Positions 51,514 to 59,518 of a stretch of 64,000 nucleotides of DNA are shown here, one piece after another. The stretch lies in NCBI GenBank assembly GCA_947502645.1, contig CANNAD010000001.1, positions 1,240,001-1,304,000 of the forward strand. The letters are read 5' to 3'. A program made the position numbers and the translations under genes. The stretch is from an uncultured Micrococcaceae bacterium (lineage in GTDB: Bacteria; Actinomycetota; Actinomycetes; Actinomycetales; Micrococcaceae). Below the pieces are notes generated by a model. That model had not been told where the DNA came from. It made no database searches and was given only the letters and a program-made list of their open reading frames with translations. Position 1 is the first letter of the stretch. Every line of letters begins with the position of its first letter.

Positions 51514-52376
51514 GTACGCGCCGTCGGAGTGGCCTTCCGCAGGAGGAGCACGAAGAGCACGTTGATGAGCGGTGGATGGCCTCCTACATGGATATGGTCA
51601 CCGTGTTGATGTGTATGTTCATTGTGCTGTTCGCCATGTCCACGGTGGACGCCAACAAGTTCGAGAAACTGCGAAATTCCCTGGCTACCGGGTTCGGCTC
51701 GGTGGAGATGGCCTCTGTGGACACCGCTGAAGGCACTGTGGTGCCGGCGGACCAGGTCGATGCCGAGGGGGAGGGGTTTGTGGATGCTGCAGCCGTTCCG
51801 CCCACCCCGGCGGCATCGCCGGAACCCTCAACAACCACTGGTGCAAATACGGATATGGACAAGGCCATCGCTGAGGTGGACGATCTGCGGAAGTTGCAGG
51901 CCCGCATTGACGCGAACCTGAAGAAGGACCACCTGGCTAAAACAGTCCGCTACACCATCGACGAACGAGGGCTGACCATCAGGTTGATCAGCTCCGAAGC
52001 GTACTTCCTGCCGGACCGTGCGCAACTGACAGGCAAGACAGGTCAGATCCTTGACGCGATCGGCCCGGTGCTCGCGACGACGAAACACTACGTCTCCGTA
52101 GAGGGCCACACCGCCAAGCTGCCCGAAACATACCGGTACCCGCTCGATTGGGAACTGTCGACGGAACGCTCCGTCAACGTTGTCCGGCACATCGTGGAAA
52201 AGGGCGGCGTGATCTCCAACCGTGTTGCCGCCGTCGGGTTCGGTCAGTCCCGTCCCCTCGCAAAAGGGTCAAGCGAGGCGGACCTGAAAATGAACCGCCG
52301 CGTTGACATTGTGGTCCTGTCCGACCAACCGGAAAATGTCCGGAAATTGATTCCCGAGGTTGTCAAGAACTCCTAA
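51510..52376 (+). CDS. motB: Flagellar motor stator protein MotB
   Basis: This 288-residue stator subunit is anchored to peptidoglycan. A single membrane helix at about 26-45 (MDMVTVLMCMFIVLFAMSTV) starts with Asp28, the proton-accepting residue. A plug/linker with a Pro/Thr-rich stretch leads to an OmpA-like domain at 150-285 (YVSVEGHTAKLPE, VVRHIVEKGGVISNRVAAVG, NRRVDIVVL). The Asp within the helix suggests proton rather than sodium drive, by comparison with E. coli Asp32; that inference is moderate. Confidence 0.95.
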   Translation: MSTRRRSGLPQEEHEEHVDERWMASYMDMVTVLMCMFIVLFAMSTVDANKFEKLRNSLATGFGSVEMASVDTAEGTVVPADQVDAEGEGFVDAAAVPPTPAASPEPSTTTGANTDMDKAIAEVDDLRKLQARIDANLKKDHLAKTVRYTIDERGLTIRLISSEAYFLPDRAQLTGKTGQILDAIGPVLATTKHYVSVEGHTAKLPETYRYPLDWELSTERSVNVVRHIVEKGGVISNRVAAVGFGQSRPLAKGSSEADLKMNRRVDIVVLSDQPENVRKLIPEVVKNS

Positions 52377-52400
52377 CATGGGCTCAGGTCCAGCCGATAG
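52374..52400 (+). promoter_or_regulatory. FliA-type promoter of the fliM operon
   Basis: TAAC-N15-GCCGATAG overlaps the motB stop codon. Transcription would begin near 52,408, which places the ATG at 52430 about 22 nt into the message and argues against the GTG at 52409 as start of fliM. Confidence 0.8.
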
Positions 52401-52429
52401 TCAGGGTTGTGACGGTCCAGGAACATTTT

Positions 52430-53302
52430 ATGGGTGATGTGCACCCTTCAGCAGTCGAAGTCTACGACTTCAGACGCCCTACTACACTCGCCCGCGAGCA
52501 CTCGAGAGTTCTCGATCTCGCGTTCGAAACTTTCGCCCGCCAATGGGGCACGCAGCTCACGGCCAAGGTCCGGGTCATCTGTCAGGTGACTTCGGAGCAG
52601 GTCCTGATGCAGACCTACGATGAGTACGCGGCCAGCTTGCCGCCCACCACGGCCATGGTTCTGTGCACCATCGAGGGCCATGAAGCCAAAGCAGTCATCC
52701 AGTTCTCAGCGTCAGCGGCGCTGGGCCTCGTGGAGCACATGCTCGGAGGCCGCTCCAACACGGCGTTGGACGACCGCAAATTCACGGAAATCGAACAGGC
52801 ACTCGTTCTGCGCCTGATGGATGACGCCATCGAGGGATTGCAGTACTCACTGGGATCGGTGCTCAAGAGCACGCTGAGCGTGAACTCCATCCAGTACAAC
52901 TCCCAGTTCGCCCAAGCCGCAGCGACCTCTGACCTGATGATCGTGTCGCTGTTCGATATCAAGATCGGCGAGCGCAATGCGCCGGCAACGGTGGCCATAC
53001 CGGCCGAAGTTCTCCTGGCCCAGCTGGGCGAGGCGAATCCGACGGCGCAGACTGACAATGCGCGGGAGCTCGTTGAAGACCAACTCTCCAATACACCCAT
53101 AGACGTGTCCCTGCAGCTCTCACCCATCGCGGTGAAAGCCGGATTCGTCCTGGACCTCGCCGTCGGCGACGTCCTGCCGCTGCCACACGCGCAGAACCGG
53201 CCATTCGACGTCGCTATCGGCGGCCAAATCATGGCGCAGGCCGCAGCCGGGGCCAACGGCTCACGCCTTGCCTGCGTCATCGTCAGTACCGAGGAGAACT
53301 AA
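52430..53302 (+). CDS. fliM: Flagellar motor switch protein FliM
   Basis: This 290-residue C-ring protein binds phospho-CheY and links FliG to FliN. It has an N-terminal VYDFRRPTTLAREHSRVLDL, a CheC-like middle (TAKVRVICQVTSEQV, ALGLVEHMLGG, LVLRLMDDAIEGL) and a C-terminal SpoA-type domain (PIDVSLQLSPIAVKAGFVLD, VGDVLPLPHAQNRPFDVAIG). The short CheY-binding EN-peptide at the very N-terminus is not obvious. This ATG has AGGA seven bases upstream and lies just inside the predicted FliA-dependent transcript; a GTG 21 bases earlier is the alternative. Confidence 0.92.
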   Translation: MGDVHPSAVEVYDFRRPTTLAREHSRVLDLAFETFARQWGTQLTAKVRVICQVTSEQVLMQTYDEYAASLPPTTAMVLCTIEGHEAKAVIQFSASAALGLVEHMLGGRSNTALDDRKFTEIEQALVLRLMDDAIEGLQYSLGSVLKSTLSVNSIQYNSQFAQAAATSDLMIVSLFDIKIGERNAPATVAIPAEVLLAQLGEANPTAQTDNARELVEDQLSNTPIDVSLQLSPIAVKAGFVLDLAVGDVLPLPHAQNRPFDVAIGGQIMAQAAAGANGSRLACVIVSTEEN

Positions 53303-53305
53303 CCC

Positions 53306-54004
53306 ATGAAGACCACACTTTCACTGCACGCCGCTGCCGCCAACGCCCTGGTGGAGCTGCTGCCCACCTCCACGGTATTGTCCCCCCGCGAGGCCGCCGT
53401 CAACACGGCCCCGAAGTCTGAACTGGCCAGTGCTGTTCTTGGTAGTTTCATCGGTGCGTCCTCGGCTGATGTCGCCGTCGTCCTGCTGGAGGGAGTCCTC
53501 CCTGAAACTCCCGCGAGCGCTGACCTTGTGTCTCCGGCGGACGTACTGCGCCCGGCCATTGAAGCTGCGACAGCCGTTCTCGGTGCAGGAGTCCTTTCCG
53601 ACGTGCGCGTCTCGGACGCAGATTCACTGTTTGAGGATTCCGAATCGGAGATCTACGAACTCCTCAACGGTCAGACCCTGCAGGGCTGGTTCGCGATCCG
53701 TGTCCGTGACAACAGTGCCGCTACCAAGCTGCTGGCTGACGGCGAGCCGATGGCCGGCAAACTCGGCCGCATCAACAACGTGGAAATGGCGTTGACCGTC
53801 GAGATCGGCCGCACCCGGATGGCCGTCCGCGATGTGCTCAACCTGGAACCGGGCGGCGTCATCGAACTGGACCGCTCCGCAGGCGCGCCGGCGGACGTCC
53901 TGCTCAATGGCAGGCTCATTGCCCACGGCGAAGTGGTGGTTGTTGATCAGGACTACGCCGTGCGGATCACGAAGATCCTTGATGTGGTGGAAGGCAGCCA
54001 CTAA
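53306..54004 (+). CDS. fliN: Flagellar motor switch protein FliN, extended form
   Basis: This 232-residue protein is much longer than enterobacterial FliN (about 137). The last 80 residues are the SpoA domain (NNVEMALTVEIGRTRMAVRD, LNLEPGGVIELDRSAGAPAD, GRLIAHGEVVVVDQDYAVRI). The first 140 form an extra domain with VLRPAIEAATAVLGAGVL and a GWFAIRV strand, reminiscent of the FliY layout but without clear CheC phosphatase motifs. It forms the bottom of the C-ring. It starts three bases after fliM. Confidence 0.93.
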   Translation: MKTTLSLHAAAANALVELLPTSTVLSPREAAVNTAPKSELASAVLGSFIGASSADVAVVLLEGVLPETPASADLVSPADVLRPAIEAATAVLGAGVLSDVRVSDADSLFEDSESEIYELLNGQTLQGWFAIRVRDNSAATKLLADGEPMAGKLGRINNVEMALTVEIGRTRMAVRDVLNLEPGGVIELDRSAGAPADVLLNGRLIAHGEVVVVDQDYAVRITKILDVVEGSH

Positions 54005-54496
54005 ATGGAACCCTGGATCCTTGGACTGCGCGTAGTCCTCTCACTTGGCGCCGTCGTCGGCCTCCTCTGGTTCATCCAGAAAAAGGTCAGCCGCCACACC
54101 ACCTCCCGCCCGGGCGCGAACCTGGTCTCCGTGGTAACCCGTCAGGCCATCGGCACCAAAGCGTCCGTTGTGGTGCTGGATACCGACGGCAAACGGTTCA
54201 TGCTTGGTGTCACGGAACAGTCCGTGAACATCCTCCACACTTTTGATGTAGAACCTGAAAGTGCGACGGCGGCAGTCGCCGTCACCGCGGAACCGCCCGA
54301 AGCAACGTTTGACGAGCATCTGCGCCGCGAACAGGCGGTGACAGCGCCGTCACTTCACCAGGCGCCGCCCAGCCGCGCCTCGCTGCACCGCGGATCCCAG
54401 GCATCACAGGGCGGAAAAGCCCTGGAGGGTTCCATCCTCTCGCCGGCCACGTGGAAGCAGACCGCTGCCGCGTTTCGGCGGAGCACGGGAGAATGA
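54005..54496 (+). CDS. fliO: Flagellar biosynthetic protein FliO
   Basis: This 163-residue membrane protein aids assembly of FliP in the export gate. It has one N-terminal membrane helix (about 5-25, LGLRVVLSLGAVVGLLWFIQ) followed by the FliO beta domain (LVSVVTRQAIGTKASVVVLD, FMLGVTEQSVNILHTFD) and a disordered tail. It immediately follows the fliN stop and overlaps fliP by four bases. Confidence 0.9.
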   Translation: MEPWILGLRVVLSLGAVVGLLWFIQKKVSRHTTSRPGANLVSVVTRQAIGTKASVVVLDTDGKRFMLGVTEQSVNILHTFDVEPESATAAVAVTAEPPEATFDEHLRREQAVTAPSLHQAPPSRASLHRGSQASQGGKALEGSILSPATWKQTAAAFRRSTGE

Positions 54497-55341
54497 CCGC
54501 CCGCACCCGCCGGCCCACGTCCCTGATCAGGGTGAGGCCGGTGGTCCTCACCCTGCTCGGAATCGCCCTCGCCGTCGTCGTCATGATGCTCACGGCGCAG
54601 GCCGGTCACGCTGTTCCCGTGGACCCGAATGCCCCCGCGCCTCCCACGCCCCCAACCGGGCCTGCCGGCGACGACGGGCTCTCGGTGGAAATCAACGGAG
54701 TCAACGGTGCCCCAAGCGCCGCGATCCTCACCCTCGTCGGCATCACACTGCTGTCCGTCGCACCGGCCCTGCTGCTGATGATGACGTCCTTCACGAAGAT
54801 CTTCGTGGTCCTGGCGATGACGCGCAACGCGCTCTCACTGCCCTCCATCCCCCCGAACCAGGTCCTCGCAGGGCTCGCACTGTTCCTCTCGATCTTCATC
54901 ATGGCGCCCGTCCTGACCGAGATCAACAACCTCGCAGTGCAGCCCTACATGGACGGCAACACCACCTTCACCGAAGCGCTCAGCACCGGCTCCGGTCCAC
55001 TGCAGCAATTCATGCTCGCCCACACCCGGGAAGAGGACATCGCCCTCATGACCCGCGTAGCGAACAACGAAAACCCTGCCAGCCCCGAAGACGTACCACT
55101 GATAACGCTCATCCCCGCGTTCATGATTTCCGAACTCCGGGCCGCGTTCATCATCGGCTTCGTGATCTTCGTACCGTTCCTCGTCATCGACCTCGTCGTG
55201 GCCTCGGCCCTCATGTCCATGGGCATGATGATGCTCCCGCCCGTCATGATCTCGCTACCGTTCAAGATCCTGCTCTTCGTCCTTGTGGACGGTTGGGGCC
55301 TCATCATCACATCCCTCGTCAACAGTTATGGCGGCACCTGA
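54493..55341 (+). CDS. fliP: Flagellar type III export gate protein FliP
   Basis: This 282-residue protein begins with a cleavable signal-like helix (VVLTLLGIALAVVVMMLTAQ, ending near GHA), as in other FliP proteins. Four membrane helices follow, with the family motifs LLMMTSFTKIFVVLAMTRNA, LPSIPPNQVLAGLALFLSIF and LITLIPAFMISELRAAFIIG. It forms the central pore with FliQ and FliR. It overlaps fliO and fliQ. Confidence 0.96.
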   Translation: MTARTRRPTSLIRVRPVVLTLLGIALAVVVMMLTAQAGHAVPVDPNAPAPPTPPTGPAGDDGLSVEINGVNGAPSAAILTLVGITLLSVAPALLLMMTSFTKIFVVLAMTRNALSLPSIPPNQVLAGLALFLSIFIMAPVLTEINNLAVQPYMDGNTTFTEALSTGSGPLQQFMLAHTREEDIALMTRVANNENPASPEDVPLITLIPAFMISELRAAFIIGFVIFVPFLVIDLVVASALMSMGMMMLPPVMISLPFKILLFVLVDGWGLIITSLVNSYGGT

Positions 55342-55616
55342 TGGATACCAACGCAGTACTGGACATAGGTCTGCAGGGACTCTGGGTCGCCGCGAAACTC
55401 GCCGCACCCGTCCTCGTGACGTCCCTCGTCGTCGGCTTCACCATCTCCCTGTTCCAATCCATCACGCAGATCCAGGAAGTAACACTGTCCTTCGTGCCCA
55501 AGGCCGCCGCCGTGGCGATCGCCCTGCTCATCTGCGGTCACTGGATGATCTCAGAAATGGTCGCGTTCACACACGCCCTCTTCGACAAGATCCCCACGCT
55601 CCTCGGCGGAGGCTAG
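55341..55616 (+). CDS. fliQ: Flagellar type III export gate protein FliQ
   Basis: This 91-residue two-helix membrane protein has VTSLVVGFTISLFQSITQIQ, EVTLSFVPKAAAVAIAL and the second helix ending in EMVAFTHALFDKIP, typical of FliQ. It surrounds the FliP5-FliR core. Its ATG overlaps the fliP stop. Confidence 0.95.
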   Translation: MDTNAVLDIGLQGLWVAAKLAAPVLVTSLVVGFTISLFQSITQIQEVTLSFVPKAAAVAIALLICGHWMISEMVAFTHALFDKIPTLLGGG

Positions 55617-55617
55617 G

Positions 55618-56367
55618 ATGCCCACCCAGGAGACCATCGAAGCCGTCATGCTCGCAGGCGTGCGCATGGTCGCGTTCATCGTCGTCGCCCCACCCTTCTC
55701 CTACAGCGCCATTCCCGGACGGGTCAAAGCGATGCTGGCAATCGGGCTGGCGCTCGCCGTCGCGCCGCGCGTCACTGAAGGGTATGTTTCCCCGAGCACC
55801 GGCGAGTACGTCGTCCAGCTCGTGCTGGAACTGCTGACCGGCGCCGCCCTCGGGTTTCTGGTGCTGTTGGTGTTCTCGGCCATCCAGTCCGCCGGATACC
55901 TCATCGACCTGTTCGGTGGCTTCCAGCTGGCACAGTCCTTCGACCCCGGCATGCTGGTCAACGGTGCGCAGTTCACAAAACTATTCCAGATCACCGCGCT
56001 CGCACTGCTGTTCGCGTCCGACGGTTACCAGATGATCATCGCAGGGCTGTCCCGCACGTTCGAGGCCTTGCCTCTCGGAGGCGGCATCAACCTCGCTGAC
56101 CCCGCGGAAGCCATGATCACCGGTGTCACCCAGATGTTCCTCGCCGCAGTCCAGATCGGGGGACCGCTCCTGGTGGTCCTGTTCCTGACCGACGTCGGGC
56201 TGGGCCTGCTGACCCGCGTCGCCCCGGCACTGAACGCGTTTGCCCTCGGCTTCCCCCTGAAAATCTTCGTCACGCTGATGCTCATCAGCGTGGTGTTCCT
56301 TGCACTTCCACGCATCGTTTCCTCCCTCACGGGGCAGGCACTGAAGCTCATGACGGGAGCCAGCTGA
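55618..56367 (+). CDS. fliR: Flagellar type III export gate protein FliR
   Basis: This 249-residue integral membrane protein has about six helices. Recognisable motifs are FIVVAPPFSYSAIPGRVKAM, GFLVLLVFSAIQSAGYLIDL, FQLAQSFDPGMLVNGAQF and VAPALNAFALGFPLKIFVTL. It completes the export pore. It begins one base after the fliQ stop and overlaps flhB by one base. Confidence 0.95.
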   Translation: MPTQETIEAVMLAGVRMVAFIVVAPPFSYSAIPGRVKAMLAIGLALAVAPRVTEGYVSPSTGEYVVQLVLELLTGAALGFLVLLVFSAIQSAGYLIDLFGGFQLAQSFDPGMLVNGAQFTKLFQITALALLFASDGYQMIIAGLSRTFEALPLGGGINLADPAEAMITGVTQMFLAAVQIGGPLLVVLFLTDVGLGLLTRVAPALNAFALGFPLKIFVTLMLISVVFLALPRIVSSLTGQALKLMTGAS

Positions 56368-57467
56368 TGTCAACGGACGCAGGTGAGCGCACAGAGGACG
56401 CCACACCGAAGCGGATGAAAGAAGTCCGCGAAAAGGGCGAACTCTCAAAATCCGAGGACCTCGCGGCGTGGATCGGTGTCGGCGCGGCAGTAGCCATGCT
56501 GCCGTTGACCATCGCCCGCGCATCAGAATCGGGCACCGATCAGGTGTTCTCCTTCCGCGCGCTGATCGCCGACCCGGAACCGGAGCTGGCACAGCAAATG
56601 CTCGACGCCGCCCTCGGCTCCCTCGCCTATATCCTCGGCCCCTTTTTCATCGTCGTACTTTTGGTCGTCATCGGTACCGCACTGATCCAGGGTGGCATCC
56701 ACTTCAAGAAGTTCAAGGGCAAGTTTGAACAGTTCAATCTCGTCACGGGGGTCAAGCGGGTCTTTGGCACGCAAGCCCTCTGGCAGGGGGTCAAGGCACT
56801 CCTGAAGACGGCCGTCGTCGGCTTTGTCCTGGTGGTTGTGGTGCAGGCCCTGACTCCGGTGCTGATGTCCGCAGGCGGTCTGTCCGTCGCATCGCTGCTC
56901 GCTGCGGCCAAGGACGGCGCTGGATCCCTGCTTCAGTCCGCAGTCCTGGCAGGGCTCGTCCTTGCCGCCGCGGACATCCTCGTTGTCATGCGGCGCAACC
57001 GCAAACGCACCAAAATGACGTTGAAGGAAGTCAAGGACGAGAACAAGAACTCCGAGGGCGATCCGCTAATCAAGGGGCAGCGGCGTTCACGCCAGCTCGC
57101 CATGAGCCGCAACCGCATGATCGCCGCAGTAGGAGATGCCGACGTCGTCATGATCAACCCGACGCACGTCGCCGTCGCCCTCAAATACGAGCCGGGGCGT
57201 GCAGCACCGAAGGTCGTCGCCAAGGGCGCGGACCTCATTGCCACCCGCATCCGTCAAGAGGCGGAGGACAAGGGCGTGCCCATGGTCACCGACATTCCGC
57301 TCGCACGCGCCCTGCATGCTGCCTGTGACATCGGACAGGAAATACCGATGGAACTCTACAACGCCGTCGCACGCGTCCTCGCGTTTGTGATGGCCCTCAA
57401 ATCCAGGGGCGCCGCGCGCGGCCACCTCACCATGCCGGAACCCGCGATGAACGCAGGAGACAACTGA
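56367..57467 (+). CDS. flhB: Flagellar export specificity switch protein FlhB
   Basis: This 366-residue membrane protein has a basic N-terminus (ERTEDATPKRMKEVREKGEL) and four helices. The cytoplasmic domain carries the autocleavage motif NPTH at residues 264-267 (MINPTHVAVALKY). Cleavage there changes export from rod/hook to filament proteins together with FliK. The final tail is shorter than in enterobacteria. It overlaps fliR and flhA by single bases. Confidence 0.96.
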   Translation: MSTDAGERTEDATPKRMKEVREKGELSKSEDLAAWIGVGAAVAMLPLTIARASESGTDQVFSFRALIADPEPELAQQMLDAALGSLAYILGPFFIVVLLVVIGTALIQGGIHFKKFKGKFEQFNLVTGVKRVFGTQALWQGVKALLKTAVVGFVLVVVVQALTPVLMSAGGLSVASLLAAAKDGAGSLLQSAVLAGLVLAAADILVVMRRNRKRTKMTLKEVKDENKNSEGDPLIKGQRRSRQLAMSRNRMIAAVGDADVVMINPTHVAVALKYEPGRAAPKVVAKGADLIATRIRQEAEDKGVPMVTDIPLARALHAACDIGQEIPMELYNAVARVLAFVMALKSRGAARGHLTMPEPAMNAGDN

Positions 57468-59518
57468 TGAACAACAATCTTGCGAAATTCGCGGTCCCGC
57501 TGGGCGTCGTCGGCATCATCATGCTGTTGGTGGTCCCGGTTCCCGTGGCACTGCTGGACGTGCTGATCGTCGTCAACATCCTGCTGGCCCTGGTGATCCT
57601 GCTGACCTCCATGTTCGCCAAGCGTCCCCTGGACTTCTCGGTGTTCCCCTCGCTGCTGCTGGTGGCTACGCTCTTCCGCCTCGGCCTCAACGTTGCCTCC
57701 ACCCGGCTGGTCCTCGGCGAGGGCTATGCCGGTCAGGTGATCGAAGCGTTCGGCCATGTGACCGTTGGTGGTTCGCTGATCATCGGCGCAGTGATCTTCC
57801 TGATCCTGATCGTCATCCAGTTCGTGGTGGTCACCAAGGGCGCCGAGCGCGTTGCAGAAGTTGGCGCCCGATTCACTCTGGATGCCATGCCCGGCAAGCA
57901 GATGGCTATCGACGCGGACCTCAACGCTGGGCTCATCACCGACGAGCAGGCCCGTCACCGCCGCGCGGAAGTATCCGCTGAAGCAGACTTCTACGGTGCC
58001 ATGGACGGTGCGTCGAAGTTCGTGAAGGGTGACGCGATCGCGGGCCTGATCATCATCATCATCAACCTCGTGGGCGGCATCGCCATCGGCATGCTGCAGA
58101 ACGGCATGCCCGTTGGTGAAGCACTCAACACGTACGCGCTGCTCACCATCGGTGACGGCCTGGTCACCCAGATTCCAGCCCTGCTCATGGCGGTTTCCAC
58201 CGGCATGATCGTCACCCGCTCCAACGCGGAGTCCGACGTCGGCTCTGAAGCGTCATCACAGTTGGGGCAGTCGCGCACGGCACTGTTGATTTCCGGCTCC
58301 GCGGCGATTGCCATGGCACTGATTCCGGGGATGCCGAAGCTTCCATTCCTTGTGGTGGGGGCGGGCCTCCTGTTCGCGGCGCAACGCATCAAAGTGGGGG
58401 AGACGAAGGCTAAGGTTCAGGCTGCTTCGGATGAAGCGGCAACCCGGGCCAAGGAGTCCGGGGAAACTACCGAGGACCTCATTGAACAGATGCGGGTTCA
58501 CACTCTGGAGATCATGCTCGCACCGGACCTGGTAGATGTTGTGTCGGGTGCCTCGGATGATCTCCTTGGCAGGGTCAAGGCGCTTCGTCGGAAGATTGCC
58601 ATGGAACTGGGTATCGTCGTCCCCCCTGTGCGGACCCGCGACAGCCTCGATCTTCCCTCCAGTACTTACGTTGTCCGAATTGCAGGGGTAGAGGCAGGGC
58701 GGGGCATGGCTCCCTCCGGCAAGGTCTTGGCACTCGGCGAGAACCTGGGTGCCCTTCCCGGGATCGAAACCGTGGAACCGGTCTTCGGCCTCGCCGGGAA
58801 ATGGGTGCCAGCGGAGATGCGGCACAGCGCCGAGATGGCCGGCGCCACTGTTGTGGACCGTGTGTCGGTCCTGGTCACCCACTTGTCCTCGATCATCACC
58901 AATAACGCCGCCCGGCTGCTCAGCCGTGAAGACGTCCGGGTGCTGACCGAAGGTGTAAAGCAGGTCAACCCGTCCGCCGTCGAGGAACTCATTCCGTCCA
59001 CGTTGACGCTGGCGGAAGTGCAGCGGGTGCTGCAGGGGCTGCTCAGCGAGCAGGTCTCGATCAACGACCTCTCCCGCATCTACGAGTCGCTCACATTGCG
59101 GGCCAAGGTGTCCACAGACCCTGAGGGGCTCATCGAAGCCGCACGCCACGCGTTGGGGCCGGCCCTGACCGCACAGTACATCGAGAACAACCTCCTACGG
59201 GTCATCATGATCGACCCGTTGCTGGAGCAGTCCATGCTGGAAGCGCTTCGACCCTCCGAGCAGGGCACCCAGATCCTCCTGGACCCGGCACGCACCGAGG
59301 GCATCGTGAATTCGGCGCGGGACGCCGTCGCGCAGGCCGAAGCCCAAGGGTTTACGCCCGTGTTGGTCTGTGCTCCGGGGCTCCGCCCGGCGATCCGCCG
59401 GCTCGTCTCCATGCAAACCGGGGGACTAGCAGTGCTCTCGTATCAGGAAGTCACCTCGGCGAATGTGAATATCGAAACGGTAGGGGTGGTCCGCGGTGCG
59501 GAAACAATTGCGTCTTGA
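57467..59518 (+). CDS. flhA: Flagellar export protein FlhA
   Basis: This 683-residue major export gate subunit is a proton-driven nonameric ring. Eight or so membrane helices lie within residues 1-320, with the FHIPEP-type segment KRPLDFSVFPSLLLVATLFR, LGLNVASTRLVL and DAMPGKQMAIDADLNAGLI. A cytoplasmic domain runs from about 340 to 683 (VVPPVRTRDSLDLPSSTYVV, RLLSREDVRVLTEGVKQVNP, VLVCAPGLRPAIRRLVSMQT) and is the docking platform for chaperones. The downstream flhF-like gene overlaps it by 23 bp. Confidence 0.96.
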   Translation: MNNNLAKFAVPLGVVGIIMLLVVPVPVALLDVLIVVNILLALVILLTSMFAKRPLDFSVFPSLLLVATLFRLGLNVASTRLVLGEGYAGQVIEAFGHVTVGGSLIIGAVIFLILIVIQFVVVTKGAERVAEVGARFTLDAMPGKQMAIDADLNAGLITDEQARHRRAEVSAEADFYGAMDGASKFVKGDAIAGLIIIIINLVGGIAIGMLQNGMPVGEALNTYALLTIGDGLVTQIPALLMAVSTGMIVTRSNAESDVGSEASSQLGQSRTALLISGSAAIAMALIPGMPKLPFLVVGAGLLFAAQRIKVGETKAKVQAASDEAATRAKESGETTEDLIEQMRVHTLEIMLAPDLVDVVSGASDDLLGRVKALRRKIAMELGIVVPPVRTRDSLDLPSSTYVVRIAGVEAGRGMAPSGKVLALGENLGALPGIETVEPVFGLAGKWVPAEMRHSAEMAGATVVDRVSVLVTHLSSIITNNAARLLSREDVRVLTEGVKQVNPSAVEELIPSTLTLAEVQRVLQGLLSEQVSINDLSRIYESLTLRAKVSTDPEGLIEAARHALGPALTAQYIENNLLRVIMIDPLLEQSMLEALRPSEQGTQILLDPARTEGIVNSARDAVAQAEAQGFTPVLVCAPGLRPAIRRLVSMQTGGLAVLSYQEVTSANVNIETVGVVRGAETIAS

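Noticed and set aside
58256-59149. 297-codon minus-strand open frame
   Set aside because: It is antisense to the conserved cytoplasmic domain of flhA and has no homology character.
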